Assembly (NCBI RefSeq): GCF_008641105.1
Contig: NZ_VTTI01000011.1
Span: 99,341-163,340 of the forward strand
Origin: Halopseudomonas salina
GTDB taxonomy: Bacteria; Pseudomonadota; Gammaproteobacteria; Pseudomonadales; Pseudomonadaceae
Direction of reading: 5' to 3'
Length of the DNA stretch: 64,000 bases
Positions 48,308-57,516 of the stretch are shown piece after piece. How positions within the stretch are numbered: position 1 is the first letter of the stretch; the number at the start of each line of letters is the position of its first letter. The notes under the pieces are model-generated. The model was not told the DNA's origin. It saw nothing but the letters and a program-made list of their open reading frames with translations, and ran no database searches. Position numbers and translations under genes: made by a program.

Positions 48308-48422
48308 TATCTTGCTCCTTGCAGTGTTTATCCGACGGGTGTTCACGGACAGGTCTTGCTTTGCACTGACAATCCAACTTACCCGGGAATAGACCCGGCC
48401 GTGCTGTCGGGTGCGGTCCCGT

Positions 48423-49655
48423 TCAGGGGCGGTGCGCGGTCAGCAGGATGTTATCCTCTGGTCCTCCGATCAGAAGCAACGCGCCCGCATCATCGATGTC
48501 GAAACGCCGCACCTGTTCCAGTGCATCCAGCACTCCCTGCTCTTGCGTCATTAGTGCGTCTCGGCATGCCATCATCGTCGAGCCCACCTGCCTGAAGGTC
48601 AGTCCCTCTCCGGTCAGGTCATACCCGCCCATGAATCGATTGCACCCCGTACCACCCGATACGCGGCCACCCTCGCTGAACTCGATGGTGACGGTTGTGC
48701 TGTCTATGACCTCCTTGTTAGCTACTTCTTGGATCTGCCATACAACCCCGGTCAGCAGACTGCTCGGGTCGCCGCCGCAGCCATGCAACTCGCGATCGTC
48801 CAGTTTCAGCATTGCCCTGTGCGGATGAGGCATGCCGGTGGCGTTGTCGCGACAAAGCTGCTCCCTCAATGTCAGACTTGCATTGATTCCCGGCATATCG
48901 AACAGATAGGTTCCGGGTGCGACCAGCACCTCGGGGCGCGGAGCCGTGCGCGTCAAGGCCCCGTAATCTGCCACAACGTCAACCTGGGTCTCTGTAATCT
49001 CAAGATTCCAGCCCGGCTCGTTCCCAGACGCGTTATATGGCTCGGCGCTTTTGTCTATCAGTGTGCATTCAGGCAGTTCGTCTCCCGCGACGATGACCAT
49101 GGCCGACTTGCCCTTGGACCATAACTCGGTCCTGTCATCACCTTCGGCTACATACCGCGCGCCGGACGCTGCGATGGTTTCAACCATCCTGTAGTCCTGT
49201 CCGTGCACACGCATGATGGCGTCATTGTCGATGACTCCGAAGAGAGCCTCGGTTCCGTCACAGTCGAATCGGCTGGCGAAGGACAGCGGTGTAACGCTTT
49301 CGAGACGCATAGCACCCAAATCGACAGGTTCCGCTCCGCGAGCGAATCCGACATCCTCCGCGAGCCACAAGGGCTGACCGTTGACGCTAATGACCGCACG
49401 TAAACTGCCCGAGATATCACTTGGCACCTCTAGGGAAAAGGGTAGCGGCACCTGCTGGCCTTCGGTCTTGTAACGCTTGAAGCCTAACTGCGTACCAAAT
49501 GCACCTTGGGCGGCTACAGACACCTCCGCATCCAGCGGTAAGGCGATCCTTGGAAGATAAATGAGCTGCCCGGAAATTTGCCGGCTGTGATCTTGGGCAT
49601 GAGATGCCGTCGATACGCTGACAGTCAATATGAGGAAAAGCGAAAAAAGACGCAT
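48423..49655 (-). CDS. Exported envelope protein with lipoprotein-like, lysozyme-inhibitor-like and META domains
   Basis: 410 residues with signal peptide (MRLFSLFLILTVSVSTASHA). Domain 1 (about 25-120) resembles YbaY/DUF4377-like beta sheets. Domain 2 (about 130-200) resembles MliC: FDCDGTEALFGV, AASGARYVAEGD and LWSKGKSAMVI with two Cys. Domain 3 (about 205-300) is like COG3650 (NASGNEPGWNLEIT). Domain 4 (about 305-408) is a META/HslJ domain: LTGVVWQIQEV, GGTGCNRFMGGYDL, GSTMMACRDALM. The chain suggests a periplasmic stress or lysozyme-defence protein; function is inferred. Confidence 0.8.
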   Translation of the reverse strand: MRLFSLFLILTVSVSTASHAQDHSRQISGQLIYLPRIALPLDAEVSVAAQGAFGTQLGFKRYKTEGQQVPLPFSLEVPSDISGSLRAVISVNGQPLWLAEDVGFARGAEPVDLGAMRLESVTPLSFASRFDCDGTEALFGVIDNDAIMRVHGQDYRMVETIAASGARYVAEGDDRTELWSKGKSAMVIVAGDELPECTLIDKSAEPYNASGNEPGWNLEITETQVDVVADYGALTRTAPRPEVLVAPGTYLFDMPGINASLTLREQLCRDNATGMPHPHRAMLKLDDRELHGCGGDPSSLLTGVVWQIQEVANKEVIDSTTVTIEFSEGGRVSGGTGCNRFMGGYDLTGEGLTFRQVGSTMMACRDALMTQEQGVLDALEQVRRFDIDDAGALLLIGGPEDNILLTAHRP

Positions 49656-49767
49656 CAGGTTTCTCCGAAGTAATCATGCGACGTACCTGAGCCTTTATTT
49701 TATTCACGCAGATGTCAATATTTCCGCGCTCGCTCCGGCTGCACACTGAACCCGGCTCTGTTGCTGG

Positions 49768-50865
49768 TCAGGGCTTAATCGCCACTTTCAATACGCCGTC
49801 GCGCTGGTGGCCAAACAGTTCGTAAGCATCCACAATCTTATCCAACGCGTACTCGTGGGTCACCAGCGGCGCGAGGTCCAGCCGGCTTGATTCAAGCACA
49901 TTCATCAGGCGCCGCATGCGTTCCTTGCCACCCGGGCACAGGGCGGTATTGATCTTGTGATCGCCGAGCCCGGCTGCGAATGCGCCCAGCGGGATGATCA
50001 GATTCTCGGAGTACACCCCCAGACTGGAGAGCGTGCCGCCGGGTTTGAGTACCTGCAGTGACTGGGCGAACGTCTGCTGGGTGCCGAGCGCTTCGATTGA
50101 CGCGTCTGCGCCTCGCCCGCCGGTGAGCTTCATGACTTCTTCCACTACATCGCAGTTGCGGTAATCAAGGGTGATGTCGGCGCCGAGTTGGCGGGCAATG
50201 CCAAGGCGGTGGTCGTTGCCGTCCACTGCGATGATGGTGGTGGCGCCCAGTAGTCGAGCGCCGGCGGTGGCACACAGACCGATCGGGCCCTGGGCGAAGA
50301 CCACGACAGTATCACCGATTCTGATATTGGCGTTCTCCGCGCCCTTGAAGCCGGTGGACATAATGTCCGGGCACATCAGCACCTGTTCGTCAGTCAGGCC
50401 ATCCGGGATGGGCGCCAGGTTGGCCTGCGCATCGGGCACCAGTACGTACTCGGCCTGGGTGCCGTCGATGATATTGCCGAAGCGCCAGCCGGCTGTAGCC
50501 TTGTAACCGTGGCAGCCGCACTTGCCCTCAGCGGTCAGGTAGCTTCCATCCTGTGAAGCGAGGCCATCCTGCGCGGCATAGGAGTTGAAGTTCGGACAAA
50601 TGGCGCCGGCAATCACGCGCTGGCCTTCGCGGTAACCCTGCACGGCGCTGCCCAGTTTCTCGATCACACCGACAGGCTCGTGCCCGATAGTCAGGCCTTT
50701 CGCTACCGGGTACTCGCCCTTGAGGATGTGAATGTCCGTGCCGCAGATCGTGGTGGTGGTAATACGTACCAGCGCATCGTTAGGGCCTACGCCTGGAATG
50801 GGCTTGTCAGCCAGTTCGATTCGTCCGGGCTCAATAAAGATCGCCGCCCTCATCATCTCAGCCAT
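49768..50865 (-). CDS. Zinc-dependent secondary alcohol dehydrogenase
   Basis: 365-residue medium-chain dehydrogenase. Catalytic zinc ligands: Cys in TTTICGTDIH near residue 38, His-Glu in TIGHEPVGVIE near 61, and Asp in MCPDIMSTGFKGAE. The last, together with GGKERMRRLMN, is a hallmark of the thermophilic-type (TBADH-like) secondary-alcohol dehydrogenases. The Rossmann loop VFAQGPIGLCATAGARLLGA follows. NAD or NADP preference is unclear. The start at 50865 has GGAG eight bases upstream. The LysR gene ends 168 bases away on the same strand. Confidence 0.87.
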   Translation of the reverse strand: MAEMMRAAIFIEPGRIELADKPIPGVGPNDALVRITTTTICGTDIHILKGEYPVAKGLTIGHEPVGVIEKLGSAVQGYREGQRVIAGAICPNFNSYAAQDGLASQDGSYLTAEGKCGCHGYKATAGWRFGNIIDGTQAEYVLVPDAQANLAPIPDGLTDEQVLMCPDIMSTGFKGAENANIRIGDTVVVFAQGPIGLCATAGARLLGATTIIAVDGNDHRLGIARQLGADITLDYRNCDVVEEVMKLTGGRGADASIEALGTQQTFAQSLQVLKPGGTLSSLGVYSENLIIPLGAFAAGLGDHKINTALCPGGKERMRRLMNVLESSRLDLAPLVTHEYALDKIVDAYELFGHQRDGVLKVAIKP

Positions 50866-51033
50866 GGCAGTTTCTCCAGATAGTGGATGGCGAATCACGG
50901 TCGTAATTCACCTGAGCCCTCAAAGCCTAGTTCGCTTAGGCTTTTAGAAGCTTGACCTGGGTCATGAAACCGATAGGGGGCGTCGTGACCTCCGCAATTT
51001 TCTCTGATCCCATTTAGTCTCCATTCAGTCCAT

Positions 51034-51954
51034 TTATCTCATGGTTGGCAGATCAATGCTGCGTAACCGCGACACCAGAAAATCAACGGCCACTTTGACC
51101 TTCGGCACATGGTAGCGTTGCTTCTGATATAGAAGAAATATCGCCAGTCGGGGATTCTGTGTCACATGCAAGGGGTGATCGAGAATTACCTCACACAGCG
51201 ATCCGTCTTCCAGCGAGGGGGCGAGCGACCAGCGCGGCGCCATCATGATCCCTTTCCCGGCAACCGCTTGTTGTCCTAGCCAGTTCCCGTTGTTGGAAAT
51301 CGCGAATGCCGGCGCCGACACATCGCGCCACTCCTCTTCGATTTTACAAAGCCAGGGGTTTGGGCCGGTGGGCGTTCGAAAATACAGCCCTTTGTGGTGG
51401 CGTAGTTCCAATACGGATTCCGGGGCCCCCATCTGCTCGATGTAGGAGGGCGCCGCCACCAGAATGAATTCATTGTCCATGAGTCGGATTGCCTGCACCC
51501 GCTCATTCGGCGCATACCCACCCCGGATGGCGATGTCGACCTCATCCCTGCCCAGGGTCATCACTTCATCGGTGAGACTTACATCCAGGATGACCTCCGG
51601 AAAAAGGGTCCTGAATTCGTCCAGTAAGGGAAGCACCTTGCTTTCACCAAAGCCGGCCATCGCGCTAATGCGCAGCTGGCCCATGGGTCTTGCCTGGTAG
51701 CTACGCACGGCTTCGTCAATCTGGTCCAGTTGATGCAGAATGTCCTGCACCTGCTCGTAGTACATCTTGCCGATCTCGGTAGGCTGCACCACGCGAGTCG
51801 TCCGCTTCAACAAGTTTGCTCCCAGGCTACCCTCCAGGTCGGCAACACGCCTCGACAACGACGACGGTGGGACTGAGTAGGCCTTTGCTGCTTGGGTAAA
51901 ACTGCTGGTTTCCACTACTTTGCAGAAGTAGCGCAGCGCTTTGAGCTGATCCAT
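51034..51954 (-). CDS. LysR family transcriptional regulator
   Basis: 306 residues: winged helix MDQLKALRYFCKVVETSSFT and SVPPSSLSRRVADLEGSLG, followed by LLKRTTRVVQPTEIGKMYY, then the CrgA-type effector domain (RISAMAGFGESKVLPLLDEF). It is divergent from the cytochrome b gene, with a LysR-type inverted repeat between the two. That makes the cytochrome gene the most likely target. Confidence 0.9.
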   Translation of the reverse strand: MDQLKALRYFCKVVETSSFTQAAKAYSVPPSSLSRRVADLEGSLGANLLKRTTRVVQPTEIGKMYYEQVQDILHQLDQIDEAVRSYQARPMGQLRISAMAGFGESKVLPLLDEFRTLFPEVILDVSLTDEVMTLGRDEVDIAIRGGYAPNERVQAIRLMDNEFILVAAPSYIEQMGAPESVLELRHHKGLYFRTPTGPNPWLCKIEEEWRDVSAPAFAISNNGNWLGQQAVAGKGIMMAPRWSLAPSLEDGSLCEVILDHPLHVTQNPRLAIFLLYQKQRYHVPKVKVAVDFLVSRLRSIDLPTMR

Positions 51955-51987
51955 GGGGCTTCCCGGGTTTGATCCGTCACATCGGTT

Positions 51988-52008
51988 CTATTGCTTTTAT
52001 AGCAATAG
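51988..52008. promoter_or_regulatory. LysR-type operator between lysR and the cytochrome b gene
   Basis: CTATTGCT-TTTAT-AGCAATAG: two 8-base arms form a perfect dyad with a five-base spacer, containing the T-N11-A pattern that LysR proteins recognise. It lies 34 bases upstream of the LysR start and 86 bases upstream of the cytochrome gene. Confidence 0.55.
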
Positions 52009-52093
52009 TATTACCCAGAATGGGCCGTTTTTATACGTGAATAGGTCAGGAATACTGCTTACCTCACGCTCAAGATAAAAACTGGAGACGCCC

Positions 52094-53230
52094 ATGAGCA
52101 CTTTTATAAAAATCCAACCCGTTGCCCATCCTTCCGGCAACTCTATCGGGCCAGATCTGTTCATACCCTTGAACAAGAAGCGCGGCAATATTCACGGTTT
52201 AGCGATACCAGAGCACCTGGTTCAGGCGCCTGAACTGCTGAAAAAGCTCACGCCTTACGTAATGGCTTCCCTCTTATTGTTAACGACTCTGGTGTGGCCG
52301 AGCATCGGCCATGCTGAAAATGCTCTCAATTTGGCGGCAGGTGGCCATGGACCTTCGCCACGAATAGCCGGAGATATAGACAGCTGGACGGCCCTGGCAA
52401 TTCTTCTGCTATCGGTTTCCACCGCCTGGGCATTAAATTATCAAGCTCCAATAGTGCGAGGGTTTGGGAGCATCTTGTCAGCATCCGGTTGTCTGGCTGT
52501 TGCTGCCTGGTTTTTCTGGTTTGTGATTGGCTCAGGGTTCCTGGAAAACCCCAAACCGAACCAAACACCCCTGGACTCAGCCAAACCGGCTTTGCTCTGG
52601 ATACAAGGCAGTATTGCCTTGCTGGCTGGATTGTTTTTACTGCTTGTGGCCCGCAGGCAGTTTGCCAGTAACAAGACACTGATTTTATCAATGGAAAATG
52701 AGCAACAGCGCTACGGACGCGTATCTCGCTTCCTGCACTGGACGATAGCAATACTCTTTCTGGCGCTTATACCGATGGGGATTTTCGCGTCTATCATTCC
52801 CGAAGGCACCGAGTATCGGAACGCCTACTATGTGGTGCATAAAACTCTGGGCGTCGTTGTCTTTGCTTTGCTGCTCACGCGCCTGGTCTGGAATCGGATA
52901 TCGAAACGCCCCGAACTGGACCCGTCGCTCAAGCCCTACGAGCGTAAACTCGCGCACGGGGTGCATATCGCTTTGTACGGCATGATGATTGCGATACCGG
53001 TCACCGGATTTGTCATGACCAGCTTCCATGGTTATCCCACCTTCTTTTTTATCTGGGAATTGCCGCCGCTGTGGGCACCCAGCGATACCGCGACCATCAT
53101 TTGGGGCACCCTGCACAAGTACCTGCTGCCTTACTTGCTGTATATCATTCTAGGTGCGCATATCCTGGGCGCTTTAAAGCATCACTTTGTGGACAAGCAT
53201 AGCGCTGCGTTCAAACGCATGGTGGGCTGA
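52094..53230 (+). CDS. Cytochrome b561-type membrane protein fused to an N-terminal multi-helix domain
   Basis: 378 residues. The C-terminal part (about 213-378) is a four-helix cytochrome b561: RVSRFLHWTIAILFLALIPMG, VVHKTLGVVVFALLLTRLVW, KLAHGVHIALYGMMIAIPVTG and LHKYLLPYLLYIILGAHILGAL, each with a His suited to bind heme. The N-terminal half has about four further helices (near 52-70, 98-115, 122-146 and 166-186) and lacks obvious heme His pairs. Such b561 proteins pass electrons from quinol to periplasmic partners; the extra half is unusual for the family. GGAG lies seven bases before the ATG. Confidence 0.8.
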   Translation: MSTFIKIQPVAHPSGNSIGPDLFIPLNKKRGNIHGLAIPEHLVQAPELLKKLTPYVMASLLLLTTLVWPSIGHAENALNLAAGGHGPSPRIAGDIDSWTALAILLLSVSTAWALNYQAPIVRGFGSILSASGCLAVAAWFFWFVIGSGFLENPKPNQTPLDSAKPALLWIQGSIALLAGLFLLLVARRQFASNKTLILSMENEQQRYGRVSRFLHWTIAILFLALIPMGIFASIIPEGTEYRNAYYVVHKTLGVVVFALLLTRLVWNRISKRPELDPSLKPYERKLAHGVHIALYGMMIAIPVTGFVMTSFHGYPTFFFIWELPPLWAPSDTATIIWGTLHKYLLPYLLYIILGAHILGALKHHFVDKHSAAFKRMVG

Positions 53231-53234
53231 CGGC

Positions 53235-54104
53235 TCACTCCACCAGTCTGATCAGGCCTTCCTGTGCTACCGAGGCGACCAACTGCCCATCCCGGGTAAA
53301 GATACTGCCTCGGTTCAGTCCGCGCGAGGCACCGGACCAGGGGCTGTCCATGACATACAGCAGCCAGTCCTCGGTTCGAATCTCGGCGGCGTGGAACCAG
53401 ACCGCGTGGTCGATGCTGGCAGAACGTATTTGAGAATGGCGCCAGGTCATTCCATGGGGTCGCAAGCAGGTGCTGAGCAAGGACAGATCCGACGCATAGG
53501 CCAGAATGGCTCGCTGCAATGCCGCGTCGCTCCCTATCGACTCGCGACAGCGAAACCACGTCTTTTGCTGGTCCATGGGCTCGACAGTCATAAAGCTCGC
53601 CTCACCGCTGACTGGGCGGACCTCGAAGGGGCGCTCCCGGATCAGAGCATGGTAAAGCTTCTCGGGGAGTTGCTCTGCGTGCGCCCGGGCCAGATCCTGC
53701 TCATTAGGCAAGCCTTCGGGCCCCTGCGCCTCTGGCCGCGGTTGTTGATGGGCCAGTCCTGGCTCGAGCGCTTGAAACGAAGCCGTCAGGCTGAAGATCG
53801 GTTTGTCATTCTGACGGGCAACGACTCGGCGGTTGCTGAAGCTACGACCGTCCAGGTCGGCGAAGACTTCATAGTGGATCGGCAGGTCGCTGTCGCCGGG
53901 ACGCATGAAATAGTTGTGGGCCGAATGGACCTGTTTCTCAGGAGCCACCGTGTTAGAGGCCGCCATCAGCGCCTGGGCCAGTACCTCTCCGCCGAAGATG
54001 CGGCCGTGATCGCCCTCACGGCGATGTCCAATAAAGCGGGTCTCGTCGATCTGGTCTACGCCCAGCAGATCGGACAGCAGGGTCTTGCGTTTCGGTTCGT
54101 TCAT
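53235..54104 (-). CDS. tesB: Acyl-CoA thioesterase II (TesB family)
   Basis: 289-residue double hot-dog thioesterase that hydrolyses acyl-CoA to free acid and CoA. TesB signatures: HGRIFGGEVLAQALMAA with the N-terminal hot-dog, PVHYEV/SDLPIHYEV-like block, ARQNDKPIFSLTASFQ, DHAVWFHA with the catalytic Asp and the C-terminal FTRDGQLVASVAQEGLIR. The start at 54104 (MNEPKRKTLLSD) fits the family; a TTG at 54125 is less likely. It is convergent with the cytochrome gene four bases away. Confidence 0.9.
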   Translation of the reverse strand: MNEPKRKTLLSDLLGVDQIDETRFIGHRREGDHGRIFGGEVLAQALMAASNTVAPEKQVHSAHNYFMRPGDSDLPIHYEVFADLDGRSFSNRRVVARQNDKPIFSLTASFQALEPGLAHQQPRPEAQGPEGLPNEQDLARAHAEQLPEKLYHALIRERPFEVRPVSGEASFMTVEPMDQQKTWFRCRESIGSDAALQRAILAYASDLSLLSTCLRPHGMTWRHSQIRSASIDHAVWFHAAEIRTEDWLLYVMDSPWSGASRGLNRGSIFTRDGQLVASVAQEGLIRLVE

Positions 54105-54158
54105 GGGGGCAGGGTCTCGTGCCAATGGGGGAGAGGGCCAAGGCCGAGCAGGACTTTA

Positions 54159-54857
54159 TCACAGACCGCCGGTGCTGATTGTGACCGCGCGATAAGCATC
54201 AATAGCCTCTCGCGCATTGTCTGCACTGCCCTTTTGGCTGTTCTGATAGTGCTTCAGCGTCTTGTGCAGGTAACGCCTTGCAATGCTCTCCTGCGCGGGA
54301 GTACCTGCCTGCCAGATCTTATCGCCCACGGGGCTGATCTTATGCCACTCGGCAATTCCCTTCTGGTCTGCCGAGACGAGCAATACCTCATAAAAACGCT
54401 GGTTGTCGCTCAGCAGCACTTCCTCTTTTAGCCTGAAATCCAGAGCAATTAATTGCTGGCGCAGATCGTATTCCTGATGAACCGGGCAGAGCAGGAAATC
54501 GAGCTGGGCGCCGGGATGCGTGCGATGAATCTCCTGAATAAAGCGCGTAATCAGCTCTCCACCCACGCCGGCAATGATGATCAGGTGTTTGCCGGGATAG
54601 TGCTCCAGCGGCAATGCGGCAGTGTCCAGGCAGTGGGTATGCCAGCTGTAATCTGCTACTGGATAAAAGCGCTGGAGTTTTTCGTTCAACTGATTGATCA
54701 GCCCGGGCAGCACGTCAACAAAGTGGATGTGCGGTGCCGCCTGATCGAAGAGCAGCGCTGCCCCTAGCAAGCCGTGATCACAACAGCAGTCCCATATGTG
54801 GGTATAACCGGGCGGGACCATGGATCTGATTTGTTTGAGGCGTTTGCTGAGTTTCAC
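54159..54857 (-). CDS. trmK: tRNA (adenine(22)-N1)-methyltransferase TrmK family protein
   Basis: 232 residues. SAM-binding motif I is IWDCCCDHGLLGAALL near residue 20-36 (cysteine-rich compared with the usual DxGxDHxxL), then IHFVDVLPGLI and the TrmK-type IIAGVGGELITRFI, LLCPVHQEYDLRQ and DFRLKEEVLL. It probably methylates A22 N1 in the D-loop of some tRNAs, as in Bacillus; in gammaproteobacteria the role is little studied. Start codon GTG. A GGGG/CCCC hairpin repeat lies 43 bases upstream. Confidence 0.82.
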   Translation of the reverse strand: MKLSKRLKQIRSMVPPGYTHIWDCCCDHGLLGAALLFDQAAPHIHFVDVLPGLINQLNEKLQRFYPVADYSWHTHCLDTAALPLEHYPGKHLIIIAGVGGELITRFIQEIHRTHPGAQLDFLLCPVHQEYDLRQQLIALDFRLKEEVLLSDNQRFYEVLLVSADQKGIAEWHKISPVGDKIWQAGTPAQESIARRYLHKTLKHYQNSQKGSADNAREAIDAYRAVTISTGGL

Positions 54858-54900
54858 GATGGGGCCTGGGGCGCATGGCGGGAAAGTGCGCGGGGTGATT

Positions 54901-54941
54901 GGGGGCAGATAAAGTTTCCGGTAAAAGCTTATCTGACCCCA
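54901..54941. repeat. GGGGTCAG-type palindromic repeat (hairpin)
   Basis: GGGGGCAGATAA (54901-54912) and TTATCTGACCCC (54929-54940) are inverted arms with 11 of 12 matching positions and a 16-base loop. It is the same family as 62482-62543, lying between trmK and the DUF1330 gene, both on the minus strand. Confidence 0.7.
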
Positions 54942-54949
54942 GTTACTGA

Positions 54950-55240
54950 TTATTCCAATCCCTTCACTAATATAGAGTTCGCTGTACTTCCGGCGTTACG
55001 GTGCTTCGATATAGCTTGATACTCAGCCGATGTCATCCAGGCTAAAGCCGACTTTTTCGATGGGAACTCAATAATAACCGACCGAGTATCATCCCATTCG
55101 CCCATTAATACCGTTGGATCTTCATCGACACTCAATAGCTTCCCGTCGAATTTCTTGAAGACCTCTGCGAAGCCGGCTTCATATTGATCGTACTCGCTAC
55201 GATCATGAATTTTAAATCTGGCAATTATATAAACGGACAT
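54950..55240 (-). CDS. DUF1330 family protein
   Basis: 96 residues starting MSVYIIARFKIHDRSEYDQY. The alpha/beta ferredoxin-like DUF1330 pattern is clear: YDQYEAGFAEVFKKFDGKLL, VLMGEWDDTRSVIIEFPSKKSALAW, EYQAISKHRNAGSTANSILV. The ATG at 55240 has CAGGAG eight bases before it; reading further upstream gives 49 unrelated residues. Such proteins may trim or bind small aromatic or antibiotic molecules; function here is unknown. Confidence 0.85.
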   Translation of the reverse strand: MSVYIIARFKIHDRSEYDQYEAGFAEVFKKFDGKLLSVDEDPTVLMGEWDDTRSVIIEFPSKKSALAWMTSAEYQAISKHRNAGSTANSILVKGLE

Positions 55241-55387
55241 GGTGTTTTTCTCCTGAATTTGCTTGGATTTTAGCGTAAGCAGGTCCAGAAGAACATTGGC
55301 CCGATGTGTGCGGGTTTGTCTGGTTCCTTGCTGGTCGTCCTGATTTTCCTGCACTGGCGGCAAGGACTGAGTTGCCAGGCACGGCAC

Positions 55388-56728
55388 TTAATTGCTCGGC
55401 GCATCCTCGCGCCAGTTGTCTGCTACCTGTGTACCCCGGGCTTCATTGACCGGCAACACACAGATGATCGCAATCACGAACAGTACCAGGCAGAACAGAA
55501 TGGCGTCGGCCAGACCAAAGGCCCATTGAATCAACCCCAGCCCGACGATGCCGAACACCGCTGCCAGTTTCGACGACATGCCCCAGAAACCGAAAAACTC
55601 GGCTGATTTGCCATTGGGCGTCAGCACGCCAACCAGGGCGCGCCCGGCAGACTGGGAGGAGCCCAGGCTGGTGCCCGCCAGAACGCCCGCGAACAGGAAC
55701 ACATACTGCGCCTGCCAATCCACACCAAACCAGCGGCCGAGCAGGGCGGTGAAGGCGGGCGTCTGCCAGATCGCCACAATGGCCAACAGCCAGAGCAGCA
55801 GCGAAATGATGTAGGTGGTGCGTGCGCCTATGCGGCTTTGGATGAAGCCAAAGCCGATAGCACCGATGGCCGCAGTGACCTGTACCGTCACGAACATGTA
55901 ATTGCGTACCGCTTCGTCCCAGCCGATAACCTGGGCGCCGTAGATGAACGAGAAGGCGATGATGATGTAGATGCCGGCCATGGCGAAAAAAATCGATATC
56001 AGCAAGGTGCGCAGATCGCGAAACTGCTGAATCTCTGCCAGGGTGCGCTTGATGCGGGCCACGCCCACTTCCATCAGACCTTGGCCAGGCGGAAGCTTTT
56101 GCGCTGTTCCTCGCTCGCGTACCCAGAGGAAGGTCGGAATAGCCGCCAGCAGAAAAAAGATCCCGGCAAAAGGGCCGACCCAGCGAATGGTGTTGTAGTT
56201 TTCAAGAGTCACGTCGCCGAGAAAGAACAAGGTGAAAGCGGTGGCGATCAAGCCGCCGATATAACCCATGCCCCAGCCAAGGCCGGAGATCCAGCCCAAT
56301 GCCTGGCGTGGGCCAAGGTCAGTCAGAAAACTGGAAATGAAACCTTCGCCCATTGAATAGGCGAAGTTCGACAGCAGGATCAGCAGCATTGCTACTGCAA
56401 TCCAGCCAGGTTCGACGAAATAGAGCAGGGCGGTGGTAAATACCGTGAGCAGGTAGCTGGCAAACAGAAAGCGTTTGCGACTGGCCGAATAATCCATGAT
56501 CGCGCCGCAGAGCGGGTTGGCGACCACCACCATCAGATAGCTGGCGGCCAGAGCCAAACTCCAGAACAGATTGCCCAGACGGTAGTCCGGCGCATCGCCG
56601 ACAATGACGCGGGTAAAGAGGTCGCCGTAGATCACGGTAATGATCAGCAGGGTATAACCCTGGTTGGCGAAGTCGAACATTCCCCAGCCGAAAATTTCGC
56701 TTTTAGGAGCCAGTTCAGTCGTTTGCAT
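55388..56728 (-). CDS. UMF1-type MFS transporter
   Basis: 446 residues with about twelve membrane helices. N-terminal WGMFDFANQGYTLLIITVIYGD is the UMF1/ATG22-like signature, and ADFSASRKRF-type loop (MDYSASRKRFLFAS) lies after helix 2. Later segments AGTSLGSSQSAGRALVG and FGFWGMSSKLAAVFG fit the same group. The solute is not known. It faces the cold-shock gene across a 292-base divergent region that contains the csp promoter. Confidence 0.85.
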   Translation of the reverse strand: MQTTELAPKSEIFGWGMFDFANQGYTLLIITVIYGDLFTRVIVGDAPDYRLGNLFWSLALAASYLMVVVANPLCGAIMDYSASRKRFLFASYLLTVFTTALLYFVEPGWIAVAMLLILLSNFAYSMGEGFISSFLTDLGPRQALGWISGLGWGMGYIGGLIATAFTLFFLGDVTLENYNTIRWVGPFAGIFFLLAAIPTFLWVRERGTAQKLPPGQGLMEVGVARIKRTLAEIQQFRDLRTLLISIFFAMAGIYIIIAFSFIYGAQVIGWDEAVRNYMFVTVQVTAAIGAIGFGFIQSRIGARTTYIISLLLWLLAIVAIWQTPAFTALLGRWFGVDWQAQYVFLFAGVLAGTSLGSSQSAGRALVGVLTPNGKSAEFFGFWGMSSKLAAVFGIVGLGLIQWAFGLADAILFCLVLFVIAIICVLPVNEARGTQVADNWREDAPSN

Positions 56729-56832
56729 TATGGAGTCCTTGGCGGCGGAGCAGCGTTGTTGCCAAGCGTACCTGATTAGACAGCTTCAGGCTGCATCCTT
56801 ACCCAGGTTATGTTTATCTTGAAATATAAATA

Positions 56833-56860
56833 TTGACACAAACGGTATGTGCTGTACGAT
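56833..56860 (+). promoter_or_regulatory. Sigma-70 promoter of the cold-shock gene
   Basis: TTGACA (56833-56838), 16-base spacer, TACGAT (56855-56860). A-T-rich sequence (AAATATAAATAT) upstream can act as an UP element. Transcription near 56867 would give a leader of about 150 bases, the size typical of cspA-type mRNAs that refold in the cold. Confidence 0.7.
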
Positions 56861-57020
56861 TGGCCGCGTTAGGAAGTTATGATTTATATTGTAAAACCGC
56901 TCGATCCCTGCCAGTAGTTAACAACTCCGCAGCATGTAATCGTCCCGTCTTTTAGTAATAGAATCTTTCCGGCAGCATCGGTCCAACTGGACCATCAATA
57001 ATATATTTGTAGGTACGATA

Positions 57021-57227
57021 ATGTCAGCAGTAACTGGTACGGTTAAGTGGTTCAACGAAGCAAAAGGTTTCGGTTTTATTGAGCAAGAGTCTGGAGCAGA
57101 CGTTTTTGCTCACTTCAGCGCCATCGTCGGCTCAGGTTTCAAAACCCTGAACGAAGGCCAAAGTGTTAGCTTCAACGTGACTCAAGGCCAGAAAGGCCTT
57201 CAGGCAGAGAACATTCAAGCTATTTAA
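57021..57227 (+). CDS. Cold-shock protein (CspA family)
   Basis: 68-residue OB-fold RNA chaperone. RNP1 KGFGFIEQ and RNP2 DVFAHFSAI are both present, with the usual N-terminal [11 protein letters not shown]. These proteins melt RNA structure during cold shock or transcription antitermination. It has its own promoter, a long leader and a strong terminator. Highly conserved and the right length, so the call is secure; which paralogue it is cannot be told. Confidence 0.95.
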   Translation: MSAVTGTVKWFNEAKGFGFIEQESGADVFAHFSAIVGSGFKTLNEGQSVSFNVTQGQKGLQAENIQAI

Positions 57228-57265
57228 GATAGTTTGGCGCGGCGCCCTGGCGCTGATGTTCTAAA

Positions 57266-57299
57266 AAAGGCGGCTCCCTGACGGGAGCTGCCTTTTTTT
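57266..57299 (+). terminator. Rho-independent terminator of the cold-shock gene
   Basis: AGGCGGCTCCC (57268-57278), loop TGAC, GGGAGCTGCCT (57283-57293) with one G-T pair, then a run of seven T. The left flank has A6, so it can also work on the opposite strand. About 40 bases after the csp stop. Confidence 0.92.
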
Positions 57300-57516
57300 G
57301 TGGGTACGGCGCAGTTCTTCAGTCATTACCGTCTGAGCCCTGTTACCAAGGACAGAAATTGAGAGGCTTTCGGGCGCTTTGGCGATTGTTGAATACGTGG
57401 GACTGTTGCGCGGGTGGCCTGTCATGCAACTGGACAGCACCCTGGTTTGAAGATAACTTCTTTGCTTCCTGTAGATCTTCTTAAACACCTTCCCATACAC
57501 ATCATCAGAGGCATCA

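Noticed and set aside
53187..54431. A 414-codon plus-strand open frame opposite tesB and trmK
   Set aside because: Runs across two well-recognised genes and the gap between them; composition is that of an antisense shadow.
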